A DNA stretch of 64,000 bases from Tiliqua scincoides (GCF_035046505.1 NC_089821.1:1956001-2020000), one strand, 5' to 3'; positions 20,338 through 35,632 are shown, counted from the stretch's first letter. Notes: generated by a model not told the origin, from the sequence alone. A program made the numbers and translations.

Positions 20338-23054
20338 TTTGTATTGGCAACCTTCAGTCTCGAAAGACTATGGTATTGCGCTCTGAATGGTGGTTCTGGA
20401 ACAGCGTCTAGTGTGGCTGAAAAGGCCAATCCGGGACTGACAATCCCTTCCACACCGGGAGCAAGTGCAGTCTGTCCCTGGTCTGTCTCCCTGGCTATGG
20501 GCCTTCCTTCTTTGCCTCTTAGCCTCAGACTGTTGGCAAAGTGTCTCTTCAAACTGGGAAAGGCCATGCTGCACAGCCTGCCTCCAAGCGGGCCGCTCAG
20601 AGGCCAGGGTTTCCCACTTGTTGAGGTCCATCCCTAAGGCCTTCAGATCCCTCTTGCAGATGTCCTTGTATCGCAGCTGTGGTCTACCTGTAGGGCGCTT
20701 TCCTTGCACGAGTTCTCCATAGAGGAGATCCTTTGGGATCCGGCCATCATCCATTCTCACGACATGACCAAGCCAACGCAGGCGTCTCTGTTTCAGCAGT
20801 GAATACATGCTAGGGATTCCAGCACGTTCCAGGACTGTGTTGTTTGGAACTTTGTCCTGCCAGGTGATGCCGAGGATGCGTCGGAGGCAGCGCATGTGGA
20901 AAGCGCTCAGTTTCCTCTCCTGTTGTGAGCGAAGAGTCCATGACTCGCTGCAGTACAGAAGTGTACTCAGGACGCAAGCTCTGTAGACCTGGATCTTGGT
21001 ATGTTCCGTCAGCTTCTTATTGGACCAGACTCTCTTTGTGAGTCTGGAAAACGTGGTAGCTGCTTTACCGATGCACTTGTTTAGCTCGGTATCGAGAGAA
21101 AGAGTGTCGGAGATCGTTGAGCCAAGGTACACAAAGTCATGGACAACCTCCAGTTCATGCTCAGAGATTGTAATGCAGAGAGGTGAGTCCACATCCTGAA
21201 CCATGACCTGTGTTTTCTTCAGGCTGATTGTCACTCCAAAATCTTGGCAGGCCTTGCTAAAACGATCCATGAGCTGCTGGAGATCTTTGGCAGAGTGGGT
21301 AGTGACAGCTGCATCGTCGGCAAAGAGGAAGTCACGCAGACATTTCAGCTGGACTTTGGATTTTGCTCTCAGTCTGGAGAGGTTGAAGAGCTTTCCGTCT
21401 GATCTGGTCCGGAGATAGATGCCTTCTGTTGCAGTTCCAAAGGCCTGCTTCAGCAGGACAGCGAAGAAAATCCCAAACAAGGTTGGTGCAAGAACACAGC
21501 CCTGCTTCACTCCGCTTCGGATGTCAAAAGGGTCTGATGTGGAGCCATCGAAGACAACAGTGCCCTTCATGTCCTTGTGGAAAGATCTGATGATGCTGAG
21601 GAGCCTGGGTGGACATCCAATCTTGGGGAGAATCTTGAAGAGGCCATCCCTGCTGACCAGGTCGAAAGCCTTTGTGAGATCTATGAAGGCTATAAAGAGT
21701 GGCTGTCGTTGTTCCCTGCATTTCTCCTGCAGTTGTCTAAGGGAGAATACCATATCAGTGGTGGACCTGTTGGCTCGGAATCCACACTGCGATTCTGGAT
21801 AGACGCTCTCTGCAAGTACCTGGAGCCTCTTTAGTACAACTCGGGCAAACAGCTTTCCTACAACGCTAAGGAGAGAGATGCCGCGGTAGTTGTTGCAGTC
21901 ACCCCTGTCACCTTTGTTCTTGTACAGCGTGATGATGTTTGCATCCCTCATGTCTTGAGGTACTCCACCTTCTCTCCAGCAGAGACAGAGGATTTCATGC
22001 AGCTCAGTGACGATGACCTCTTTGCAGCATTTTAGGACTTCAGCAGGGATGCTGTCTTTTCCAGGTGCCTTGCCAAAGGCAAGGGTGTCCAGGGCCACGT
22101 GAAGTTCTTCTAGGGTTGGTTCACTGTCAAGCTCTTCCAGCACAGGCAGGCACTCAATGTTGTTCAGTGCTTCTTTGGTGACTACATTTTCTCTGGAATA
22201 TAGCTCAGAGTAGTGCTGCACCCAGCGTTCCATCTGCTGCGCCCGATCCTGGATGACCTCGCCTGTGGCAGACTTCAGAGGGACAATTTTCTTCTGTGTT
22301 GGACCTAGGGCCTGCTTGATACCATCATACATCCCCTTGATGTTGCCCGTGTCAGCTGCTATCTGTATCTCGGAACAGAGCTGGAGCCAGTAGTCGTTAG
22401 CACATCTCCTGGCAGTCTGTTGGACTTTGCTGCGAGCAGTTCGGAGGACCTGCAGGTTGTGCTCACTGGGACAGGCCTTGTATGCTGCTTGAGCTCTCCT
22501 CTTTTCCTCAATGACTGGTGTCAACTCCTCAGAGTGGGCTTCAAACCAGTCTGCCGCCTTGTTGGTCTTCTTGCCGAATATGGACAAGGCGGTGTTGTAA
22601 ACGGTATTCTTGAAATGTTCCCATCTGTTGGATGCGTTTGCGTCGGCCGGGCCTGGAAGAGATTCCTCAAGCGCTTGTGCAAATTCCTCCACTTTTCTCT
22701 GATCCCGGGTCTTGCTGGTATCAATGCGAGGTCTTCCTTCCTTTTTCGTGTGATACAGTCGCTTTGTTTGCAGTTTCACTCTGCTGCACACCAGGGAGTG
22801 GTCAGTGTCGCAGGCAGCACCATGATAACTGCGTGTGATCTTGATGCTGGGAAGGCTGGAGCATCTGGTGAGGATCAGGTCGAGCTGGTGCCAGTGCTTT
22901 GATCTTGGATGTCTCCAAGAGACTCTATGTTGGGGCTTTGTGTTGAAGAACGTGTTGCTGACACAGAGACTGTGATGACAGCAAAACTCTAGCAGGCGTT
23001 GGCCATTTTCATTCATCCTCCCAGTGCCAAACTGACCTAAGCAAGTGGGCCCAC
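20338..23054 (-). mobile_element. LINE-A, 2.7-kb copy, reading frame uninterrupted
   Basis: The longest copy in the window. A 12-bp duplication ATGCACTATACT flanks it (20326-20337 and 23055-23066). It is 5'-truncated within the endonuclease domain; the frame is open from the truncation point (GPTCLGQFGTGRMNENG) to the stop at 20368. The tail is the same CTTTCGAGACTGAAGGTTGC as in other copies. Confidence 0.95.
20368..23016 (-). CDS. LINE-A endonuclease (C-terminal part) and reverse transcriptase, 882 codons
   Basis: This protein would nick target DNA and copy the LINE RNA there. Residues 1-75 are the end of an APE-type endonuclease (SWRHPRSKHWHQLDLIL, then DTDHSLV, the Asp-His catalytic pair). 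A linker follows to about 300. RT motifs follow: TLAFGKAPGKDSIPAEVL, FIDLTKAFD, SGVKQGCVLAPTLF and catalytic LFADDAAV. The C-terminal part has LYCSESWTLRSQQERKL, RRLRWLGHVVRMDDGR and a final CSRCGRDCQSRIGLFSHTR Cys/His cluster ending near SAIP. The annotated Met is internal: the frame continues upstream to the truncation point. Not CR1; it could be Vingi/I-like or RTE-like, which I cannot settle by eye. The uninterrupted frame means a recent insertion. It cannot be autonomous because half of the endonuclease is missing. Confidence 0.93.
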   Translation of the reverse strand: MNENGQRLLEFCCHHSLCVSNTFFNTKPQHRVSWRHPRSKHWHQLDLILTRCSSLPSIKITRSYHGAACDTDHSLVCSRVKLQTKRLYHTKKEGRPRIDTSKTRDQRKVEEFAQALEESLPGPADANASNRWEHFKNTVYNTALSIFGKKTNKAADWFEAHSEELTPVIEEKRRAQAAYKACPSEHNLQVLRTARSKVQQTARRCANDYWLQLCSEIQIAADTGNIKGMYDGIKQALGPTQKKIVPLKSATGEVIQDRAQQMERWVQHYSELYSRENVVTKEALNNIECLPVLEELDSEPTLEELHVALDTLAFGKAPGKDSIPAEVLKCCKEVIVTELHEILCLCWREGGVPQDMRDANIITLYKNKGDRGDCNNYRGISLLSVVGKLFARVVLKRLQVLAESVYPESQCGFRANRSTTDMVFSLRQLQEKCREQRQPLFIAFIDLTKAFDLVSRDGLFKILPKIGCPPRLLSIIRSFHKDMKGTVVFDGSTSDPFDIRSGVKQGCVLAPTLFGIFFAVLLKQAFGTATEGIYLRTRSDGKLFNLSRLRAKSKVQLKCLRDFLFADDAAVTTHSAKDLQQLMDRFSKACQDFGVTISLKKTQVMVQDVDSPLCITISEHELEVVHDFVYLGSTISDTLSLDTELNKCIGKAATTFSRLTKRVWSNKKLTEHTKIQVYRACVLSTLLYCSESWTLRSQQERKLSAFHMRCLRRILGITWQDKVPNNTVLERAGIPSMYSLLKQRRLRWLGHVVRMDDGRIPKDLLYGELVQGKRPTGRPQLRYKDICKRDLKALGMDLNKWETLASERPAWRQAVQHGLSQFEETLCQQSEAKRQRRKAHSQGDRPGTDCTCSRCGRDCQSRIGLFSHTRRCSRTTIQSAIP

Positions 23055-23066
23055 ATGCACTATACT

Positions 23067-24380
23067 ATATTTTCTAAATTTTCACTTTCTATGAAACATA
23101 AACTTACTTCAATTACTCATTAATATTACAGCCAAATAATCTAATTACCAAAGTATAACATATAAAACAATTCCTCCATCTGCTTCTAACTCTTCTACTC
23201 ATTTATATATTTCTTATATCAAATATAATAGATTTTTCCTAATTCCCCATAATATATTTTCTAAATATTCACTTTTTATCATTTAACATAATAACCACCT
23301 ATAAAACAATTCATCCACATGCTAACATTTCCAGCTATTTTTTCTAATTCATTCCAATTCATATATATCAATTTCGTATGTATTTTTTTAAGTAAATTTA
23401 AACCAGTTATTAACTAAATAAAATCCTCCAATTTTCTTTAACCCTCAGGTTAACCCTCAGGTTTCTTTTTCTTTCTTTCCATTTTTTTCTCCTGTAATAT
23501 CTTTAATATTTATCTCCATAACAGAATCCAATAAGCCCACACTTTCTTGTATAAGGTATGTTCATTCTTCCAGTTATCTGGGATAAGTTTTCTTGTTCCA
23601 ACAAATTTTGTATTTTGTGCATCCATGTTACTCTCTCCATCTTCTCTATTTCAATCTACATCAGCGTCCCCTCTAGATCCTGTTGATTTTCCACTCTTCT
23701 AATTTCCGTATCCATTGTTCTGATGATGATTTCATCCCTCACCATCATCTTTTCCGCTTTCTCCTTCTGTGTATCTTCTACTTGTTTCTTCACATCTTCC
23801 AGCTGTTCCTTGCACACATCTATCTGTTGAGAGAGAGAGTCTTTAAACTTGCCTGAATCTGCAAGGACCAACTCAACTGCTGTCTTCTCATTGTGAGCAA
23901 TTTTTCCAAATTTTTAAGGATCGTTTGAGTCCAAATATCTGGAACAGGCTTCATCTTGCAAGTTCTCTCTAATCCACAAGATGTCCACAGCGTATTATTC
24001 GCCTTACTTCCACCACATGTTTTTTCAATCAGGCATGCTTTGAATTTTTCTTACAGATAACAGTGTGATTAATGGAGAAAAACAAAACAAAAGAAACAGT
24101 TTCAAGGAGACAAAAGTCTTTCAAGTTTAATAAAAATTATGTCCACAAGTAATTCTGGATTTTAGTCCACACACCAAATTATATTTATAATTATAATCCA
24201 CGACCAATTTATTCCACTACAAAGATAAAAAGCACTTTCAACATCCTTAAAAAGTTTCTCATTAATGCCTTCAGTGTATCCAGGGCTTTTAACCAAATCA
24301 GTCAATCAAAGCTGGGGACAATATTAACACATACTTACCTTAATTTTCAAACTTTATGCTTCATGCTTTTTCTTCCATAT
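23067..24380 (-). repeat. AT-rich stretch with coiled-coil frame, perhaps an L1 ORF1 relic
   Basis: A minus-strand frame at 23656-23871 reads LSQQIDVCKEQLEDVKKQ...DTEIRRVENQQD, a heptad-like coiled coil reminiscent of L1 ORF1 proteins (the end resembles their ...LENRQ motif). The surroundings are AT-rich pyrimidine-biased sequence typical of a decayed LINE. Family assignment is weak. Confidence 0.3.
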
Positions 24381-24885
24381 GGTATCTTAGCACGGAGCTA
24401 GCAGCTTGATTGCAGACACTGCACCTCCCCCAATACTGTCCCTGACAATTAGGTGGGGAGAAGAAAGCCCCCCCCCACACACACACACACACCAGTCAGG
24501 CTTTCAAAATATCTGGTACCTGCACCGTGGACAGATCTTCTCTCTCCTGATAAAGATCTTCAGATCCTCTTCAGACCTGCAGTTTTTTGGGGGGAAACAG
24601 ACTTTCTCAGGAGCCCCTGGAGAGATGTCTGTTCATGGACTGTTGGCTCTTCCTCCTCCCGAGTCTGCTCATCTCTTGACACCACCACAGATGGCCCTAT
24701 TGCAGGAACCATCAACTTCGCCAGCAGTGGTAGTGACCCACCACAATTTTTCTGTTGAGCCCAGTTCTGATTGAGATCAGGATAACTGTCTGCGGCTGGC
24801 AGTCCAGAGGAAAATCAACACACTTTTGTTTTGGCAAGTACTTAACTAGCTATTTCTGCTTTGACTCCTCAGTGTGGATTACGCT
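24381..24885. other. Unassigned GC-richer stretch
   Basis: May be the 5' UTR of the same relic as 23067-24380 or unique DNA. Contains a short CA repeat near 24480. No gene is supported. Confidence 0.25.
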
Positions 24886-28604
<3,719 letters not shown>

Positions 28605-29240
28605 AACATAAGAACATAAGAACAGCCCCACTGGATCAGGCCATAGGCCCATCTAGTTCAGCTTCCTGTATCTCACAGCGGCCCACCATATGCCCCAGGG
28701 AGCACACCAGACAAGAGACCTCATCCTGGTGCCCTCCCTTGCATCTGACATAGCCCATTTCTAAAATCAGGAGGTTGCACATACACATCATGGCTTGTAC
28801 CCCGTAATGGATTTTTCCTCCAGAAACTTGTCCAATCCCCTTTTAAAGGCATCCAGGCTAGACGCCAGCACCACATCCTGTGGCAAGGAGTTCCACAGAC
28901 CAACCACACGCTAAGTAAAGAAATATTTTCTCTTGTCTTTTCTAACTCTCCCAACACTCAATTTTAGTGGATGTTCCCTGGGTCTGGTGTTATGTGAAAG
29001 TGTAAAGAGCATCTCCCTATCCACTCTGTCCACCCCCTGCATAATTTTGTATGTCTCAATCATGTCCCCCCTCAGGAGCCTCTTTTCTAGGCCGAAGAGG
29101 CCCAAACGCCGTAGCCTTTCCTCATAAGGAAGGTGCCCCAGCCCCGTAATCATCTTAGTCGCTCTCTTTTGCATCTTTTCCATTTCCACTATGTCTTTTT
29201 TGAGATGCGGTGACCAGAACTGGACACAATACTCAATAAT
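28605..29240 (-). mobile_element. CR1 LINE, 3' fragment
   Basis: Minus-strand 3' UTR and RT C terminus ([20 protein letters not shown] to [17 protein letters not shown]), truncated 5' at about 29240. It is close in sequence to the 55.5-kb copy. Confidence 0.92.
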
Positions 29241-30410
29241 CAATAACACATTGATTCACCTAGCTGAAAAGCTATAGATATAGATTTCCTTTTCCAAAGC
29301 AGGTATTTTGAAGACTTCAAACCATTTAATGAACTTAAAATTCCTTTCTGTCTATTTTCCTATCATATCACATGGGCTTATCATGATTAGGTCCGAAGCA
29401 AGTAGCCAGGGTTCCAAGGTAAACCGAGACTAGAAATGAATGCAATTTGGCAGACAATGTGGAGTTTTTCCCTTTTCCTGCATCAGCTTTGGAAAGATCA
29501 AGAAAAGTACTGAGAGAGGGAAGGATAGCTGGGTACAAAGTAAGAGAAGTGAAAGAAGAGGAACATTTATTCACAGGGGGGCAAACTTCCTCAGGATATG
29601 GAAGATTTCACCAAGAACATCAATTGAACCAGAAATAGTAACACACAAAAAAGCCAGAGTGATTCAAATTAGGAGTATTGTGGATGGTCAGAATCACTAT
29701 ATTAAAAAGGAAACCTGTTTTCCCATTTGTTTTCTTTTTGAACATAACCAAGATACCAAAAATTCATTTTGACTCAGTCTTTTATCAATGAGTCAATATT
29801 TCACACCCCTTCTTCACCTGCTCAGCCCTTTCCTCATCACCCTCTATCATCTCACCTCAGCACCCCCATCTCAATCCAGCACTCTACTACCAAAGGCATT
29901 CACCTCTGCCATTGCTCTGCTCACAGCACACCCCTCCTTGAATTCCTTACCACTCCTGCCTCCAGCATCAGCTCAGGATTCATGCAGTCAGAGCTGCCAT
30001 GGTCTTGCCTCTCTGCTCTCATGTCAAATGCATCTGTGGCCTTTGCTTCTTAAGCTCCACCACCACCCCATCACCACCCAAAGGACTCTTTCTCCCTCCA
30101 AAGACTCCACCCATCTCCTTTGCTGCCCCTTATGCCTTGAACAGGCTTCGATGTCACCTGCCTGATGCCTCTTCTTTGAGGTCCCTCCTCAAAACCAAAC
30201 TGACCACTCCAAACAGAATCCCTTCTCCCATTGGAAGGAGGGATAGTTGCGAGAGATGCAAGACTCTGTGCTATGACAACAGCACAGATACCACAACTTC
30301 CTGTCAGGGCAAGAAGCATAATTTCTACACTCGGCAGGTATCTACCAGCCAGTAGACGTTTATGTGTTCCGGTAGCATACCAGTGGAAATCATAGTGCAC
30401 CATTCACTAG
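29241..30410. other. Unique DNA, possible L2-like relic at 29770-30340
   Basis: A plus-strand frame contains LRCHLPDASSLRSLLKTKL, which resembles the C-terminal end of L2-type proteins, but the support is weak. Nothing else is recognised. Confidence 0.25.
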
Positions 30411-30498
30411 CGCAATCGTATGCATGTCTGCTCAAAAGTAAGTCTCATTTTGTTCAGTGGGGTGTGCTACCAGGAAATTGTATATAGGATTGCAGCCC
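30411..30498. repeat. MITE of the GGATTGCAGCC family
   Basis: GCGCAATCGTATGCATGTCT at the left, AAAGTAAGTCTCATTTTGTT inside and ATAGGATTGCAGCCC at the right. Same family as 9007-9096, more diverged. Confidence 0.6.
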
Positions 30499-30562
30499 AG
30501 GAACTGGACAGGATTCCTGCTGGTTCAGCTAGAGTGACCCATCATCAAAAGCTGGTGTCACT

Positions 30563-32210
30563 AAGAACGTAAGAACAGCCCCACTGGATCAGGCCATAGG
30601 CCCAGCTAGTCCAGCTTCCAGTATCTCACAGTGGCCCCACCAAATGCCCCAGGGAGCACACCTGAGAACAAGAGACCTGCATCCTGGTGCCCTCCCTTGC
30701 ATCTGACATAGCCCATTTCTAAAATCAGGAGGTTGCACATACACATCATGGCTTGTAACCCATAATGGATTTTTCCTCCAGAAACTTGTCCAATCCTGTT
30801 TTAAAGGCATCCAGGCCAGATGCCGTCACCACATTCAGTGACAAGGAGTTCCACAGACCAACCACACGCTGAGTAAAGAAATATTTTCTTCTGACTGTCC
30901 TAACTCTCTTTTGCACCTTTTCCATTTCCACTATGTCCTTTTTGAGATGTGGTGACCAGAACTGGACACAATACTCCAGGTGTGGCCTTACCATCGATTT
31001 GTACAATGGCATTATAATATTAGCTGTTTTGCTCTCAATACCTTTTCTGATGATCCCAAGCATAGAATTGGCCTTCTTCACTGCTGCCGCACTTTGGGTC
31101 GACACTTTCATCGACTTGTCCACCACCACCCCAAGATCTCTCTCCTGATCTGTCACAGACAGCTCAGAACCCATCAGCCTATATCTAAAGTTTTGATTTT
31201 TTTCCCCAAATGTGCATGACTTTACACTTACTGACATTGAAACGCATCTGCCATTTTGCTGCCCATTCTGCCACTTTGGAGAGATCCTTCTGGAGCTCCT
31301 CACAATCACTTCTGGTCTTCACCACTTGGAAAAGTTTGGTGTCATCTTCAAACTTAACCACCTCACTGCTTAACCCTGTCTCCAGCTCATTTATGAAGAG
31401 GTTGAAGACCACCAGTCCCAGAACAGATCCTTGGGGCACACCACTTTTCACTTCTCTCCATTATGAAAAATGCCCATTGACACCCACCCTCTGCTTCCTG
31501 GACCTCAACCAGTTCTCAATCCAGGAGAGGACCTGTCCTCTAATTCCCTGACTGTGGAGTTTTCTCAGTATCCTTTGGCGAGGGACCGTGTCGAACGCCT
31601 TCTGAAAGTCCAGATATATAATGTCCACGGGTTCTCCCACATCCACATGCCTGTTGACCTTTTCAAAGAATTCTAAAAGATTTGTGAGGCAAGACTTACC
31701 CTTACAGAAGCCGTGCTGATTCTCCCTCAGCAAGGCCTGTTCGTCTATGTGTTTTGAGATTCTATCTTTGAGGAGGCATCCCACCATCTTACCCAGTATA
31801 GATGTTAGGCTGACTGCCTATCGTTTCCCGGGTTCCCCCTCTTTCCCTTTCTAAAGATCGGTGTGACATTTACTATCCTCCAATCCTCTGGCACTGTGGC
31901 CGTTTTGAGGAACAAGTTGCATATTTTAGTCAAGAGATCAGCAACTTCATTCTTCAATTCCTTAATAACTCTTGGGTGGATACCATCCAGGTCTGGTGAC
32001 TTATTGATCTTTAATTTATCAATGAGGTCTGAAACTTCTTCTCTTTTAACCTCTATCTGACTTAACTCCTCAGTTAGGAGGGGCCGTTCGGGCAGCGGTA
32101 TCTGCCCGAGGTCTTTTGCTGTGAAGACAGATGCAAAGAACTCATTTAATTTCTCTGCCATCTCTAAGTCTACTTTTATTTCCCCTGACCATACCATCTT
32201 TCTGAATCAA
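30563..32210 (-). mobile_element. CR1 LINE, long decayed copy
   Basis: Minus-strand pieces cover the endonuclease-RT linker (KLNEFFASVFTAKDLGQ, KINKSPDLDGIHPRVIK), RT fingers and palm ([39 protein letters not shown]) and thumb. The catalytic FADD reads FEDD. An internal segment between the thumb and the LWNSL block is deleted (KRV joins VRTV...). Several frame breaks. Confidence 0.92.
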
Positions 32211-32608
32211 CAGGCTAGGATGAATTCAGAGGGCATGGTTTTACAGGGGCTCCAGGCTTCCCTGCAGGATTGACTGTGGTGATGAGGGATTTCAGCTTGG
32301 TGCAGTACCCATGGGGGTCCTGCATGGTTCTCTTCTGTTCCCTCCAATTTTTAACTTGTACCTGAAACCACTGAGGGAGGTCATGTGGGGAGTCATCAAT
32401 ATGCAGACAGCATCCAACTTCTTTTCTGCCACCCCCAGCTGGAGAGATGGGGATGTTCTCAGCCAGGGCCTGGCATCAGTAAAAGGCTGGATAACATGAG
32501 CAAAGCAGAAACATTCATAACTAAAACAGTCAAAACTGTGCAGCTGAATGGAGTTTGGGAAGATGGAATAAAACTCCAAGGGCCCTCTTCTGGCAGCTAT
32601 TGGTTGAT
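32211..32608. other. Unassigned, LINE-like frame
   Basis: The plus-strand part 32300-32500 (VLHGSLLFPPIFNLYLKPL, GVINMQTASNFF) resembles the RT motif 'GSxLxPxLFN(x)YLxPL ... YADDIQLFF' of L2/CR1-type LINEs. This is a likely old LINE fragment of another family, without intact motifs. Confidence 0.35.
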
Positions 32609-32750
32609 TGGCAACCTTCAGTCTCGAAAGACTATGGTATAAGCCTACAGCATCCGGTATTCCCAGGCGGTCTCCCATCCAAGTACTAACCAGGCCTGAC
32701 CCTGCTTAGCTTCTGAGATCAGACGAGATCAGGCATGTGCAGGGTAACAA
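32609..32750 (-). repeat. 5S rRNA-derived SINE with LINE-A tail (copy 1)
   Basis: On the minus strand, 32750-32642 is 5S rRNA-like from about its tenth base: GATCTCGTCTGATCTCAGAA, AGCTAAGCAGGGTCAGG (box A region), AGTACTTGGATGGGAGACC (box C) and GGGAATACCGGATGCTGTAG. It is directly followed by ATACCATAGTCTTTCGAGAC then TGAAGGTTGCCAA, the exact LINE-A 3' tail. The pol III internal promoter looks intact. Confidence 0.9.
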
Positions 32751-33177
32751 CTAGTAATACTGCTAGTAAATTTGCTTAAAGAAAAAAAAAAACTTCTACT
32801 TCCTTTCCCCCCTTCGCACAACATAAGCTTTCCAAAGTAGCACTTGAATCCATATAAGCTGGAATTCATGTGTCATTCTGCGTGAGTAATTCCATATTGT
32901 TGAAACCAGTTGAAGGCTACAATGAGGAGTCATAGGCCTATCAACGAATTAACACGTGTAGCTGGCATTCTGCACACTCAGAATCCCCACACCTTTTCAT
33001 ACTATCACCTGTGTTGGTGCATATGAGGAAAATTCCACACTGCACATTTGGAGGAAGACACACCAAAAATGTGCCATTTTCAGCCTTTTTCGTAGGAACC
33101 TGAAATTCAGTGTGGAGCCTGGAGTCCAGGTTTACTACCTGAAACGATATGTTCATGAGCAAGACACGAAAGGGTGT

Positions 33178-33632
33178 ACATAAGAACAGCCCCACTGGAT
33201 CAGGCCACAGGCCCATCTAGTCCAGCTTCCTGAATTTCACAGCGGCCCACCAAATGCCCCAGGGAGCACACCAGATAACAAGAGACCTCACCGTGGTGCC
33301 CTCCCGTGCATCTGGCATTCTGACATAGCCCATTTCTAAAATCAGGTGGTTGCGCATACACATCATGGCTTGTATCCCGTAATGGATTTTAACTCCAGAA
33401 ACTTGTCCAATCCCCTTTTAAAGGCATCTAGGCTAGACGCCAGCACCACATCCTGCGGCAAGGAGTTCCACAGACCGACCACACACTGAGTAAAGAAATA
33501 TTTTCTTTTGTCTGTCCTAACCCACCCAACACTCAATTTTAGTGGATGTCCCCTGGTTCTGGTATTATGTGAGAGTGTAAAAATCATCTCCCTATCCACT
33601 CTGTCCATCCCCTGCATAATTCTGTATGTCTC
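33178..33632 (-). mobile_element. CR1 LINE, short 3' fragment
   Basis: Minus-strand 3' end to [19 protein letters not shown]. Truncated 5' at about 33632, next to a TG-rich repeat (33640-33690). Confidence 0.9.
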
Positions 33633-34945
33633 AAATTATGTGTGTGTGTGACTGGCAGACTGGTGTGTGACTGGCAGACTGACTGAGCATATGTGGGCAT
33701 GCACGTGTTACCAAAAAGGGCTGTTAAGGGGAATTATTATATTACCCTTTTGGAAACTTCAGGATCGCAGGCTAGATAACAAGACAGTGTAATGCAAAGA
33801 AATTCCTTTTTAGTTTGAAAAGAGCCTGGGAGAAAGATAACTTTCAATAGGATTATATTTTTATTGCAAAAACACACAGGTATATATAATGCACATGGAA
33901 AATTGATAAGTGTATGTTTCTAGTACTTGTGTCTAGTGTACCGAGCTTCTGTTGGTTGCATATGAGCAGTATTTGGTGCATCCGAGGAGATCAGGAAAAG
34001 AGAAATTTGTAGGGGAGGATTTTAGGGGTCCCTGGTCTGCATAACCCAGTTGCTAACTAAAGATAGGGAAAGAAGGGGAGAAAAAAGGGGGAAACAGGGA
34101 AAAGGTTATAGTTACCTGTCCTGAGGAGCAGATGGATGGGGGGGATGGAGAGTCCTATGGAGGACACTCACAACACAGATGTGTTGTGTCCTTGGAGGGG
34201 GGGAGCCCAGAGAGAGAGAGGGGGAGCACATGGCAGCCTTCTCTTAAAAGGGTTTTTGCTGACCTGGATGCTGACCTGAATGACCCAGATGTGGCCTAGA
34301 GCTGTTCTGATGCGCATGCTCACTACACACTGTGGGACAGGTGGAGCATGCAAGAAAAACAGGATGATTAGGAAGTCAGCTATCAGCCATGGCTGACCTC
34401 CTGGGGAGGGACTCGACCAACCCCTGAAGGCAGTTTGTATACGGTACTTAAGAGTGGTTGAGTTACAACAATGAGACGTATAAGCAACGATTTACAGTGA
34501 TTGAGACAACCGTTTACTCTTTGAATTGACTTGATTGTCCTGTGTGTTGAGGTTTAATGGGTTTGCACAACAGTGATTGGATCAGGAGACACTTTGGGTT
34601 GCTAGAGTTGTTGTTGCTAAAGTCTTTGTTGCTGTTTGCATGGAGAGGTAGAGGTTGTGTAAACTTGTGACTTTTACCAGGGTTTTGGAAATTGGGCCTG
34701 TTTGCTTGGCCTGTAGTCCATAATAACATAACCAGATATAAAAATCACAACTTAAAAGGAAAAAGGGGATTTTCACATAACACATGGACAGAGAATACAG
34801 AAGAGAGGATACCAAAACATGTCAGCACTACTAAAGTATCAACCTCAGGAAACCACAGCAAGTGTTTCAATCAGAAGAGGGTAATTCACATCTGTAGTAA
34901 CAAATGTTATAATTCTTATGATTTAAATCCTTGGGACATCCTTTT
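33633..34945. other. Unique intergenic DNA
   Basis: Short TGTG/GACTGGCAGACTG direct repeats at 33640-33690, otherwise no repeat or gene recognised. Confidence 0.4.
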
Positions 34946-35632
34946 TTCCTAGGGTCTTCAATCCAGAAAAGAGGCACCTGAGGGGGACATGACTGAGACA
35001 TACAAAATTAGGCAGGGGATCAATAGAGTGGATTGAGGGATGCTCTTTTCCTTCTCCAACAATACCAGAAACAGGGGACATCCATTAAAATTGAGGGTTG
35101 GGAGATTTAGAACAGACAAAAGATGCTTTACCCAGCATGTGATTAGTCTGTGGAACTCCTTGCCACAGGATGTGGTGATGGCATCCAGCCCAGATGCCTT
35201 TAAAACAGGATAGGTCAGATTTCTGGAGGAAAAGTCCATCACAGGTTACAGGCCATGGTGGGTATATACAGTCCAAGGTTAGCTGGTGGCTCATTATGAG
35301 AGCCAGGTAGGAATTTTTTTTCTGTCATCCAAATTGGCCGTGGATGGCAGTTTTTTCACCTACACCAGACTGGCGAGGGAGGGAAGGTATATTCAGTAGG
35401 TTTCATGCCTTAAAAATTGGTCATTGTGTCTAATAAAGTAGCACAAGTAAACACAAATGCAATCTAGCATCTTCGTGGGGGTGCGGTGTCAGATGCAGGC
35501 GAGTGGCAGTGAGATGCAAATATCTTGTAGTCTTGTGTGCTCCCTGAGGCATCTGGTGGGCTGCTGTGAGATAAAGGACGCTGGACTAGATGAGCCCTGG
35601 CCTGATCCAGTAGGGCTCTTATGTTTAAAAGT
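34946..35632 (+). mobile_element. CR1 LINE, older subfamily with longer 3' UTR
   Basis: CR1 C-terminal region then a 3' UTR with an extra block (GAGAGCCAGGTAGGAATT ... ACACCAGACTGGCGAGGGAG ... TTCAGTAGGTTTCATGC) before the CR1 end. The copy at 56.97-58.0 kb carries the same block, so this is a distinct subfamily. Confidence 0.88.

Noticed and set aside
21419-21802. Long plus-strand frames opposite LINE-A (also 22420-22902)
   Set aside because: Antisense shadows of the LINE-A coding strand.
29788-30165. Pro/Ser-rich frames at 29.8-30.3 kb
   Set aside because: Several frames are open at once because the strand is pyrimidine-rich; at most an old LINE relic.
32642-32750. Functional 5S rRNA gene
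   Set aside because: It lacks the first bases and the T-run terminator of 5S, and is fused to a LINE tail shared with a second locus, so it is a SINE.
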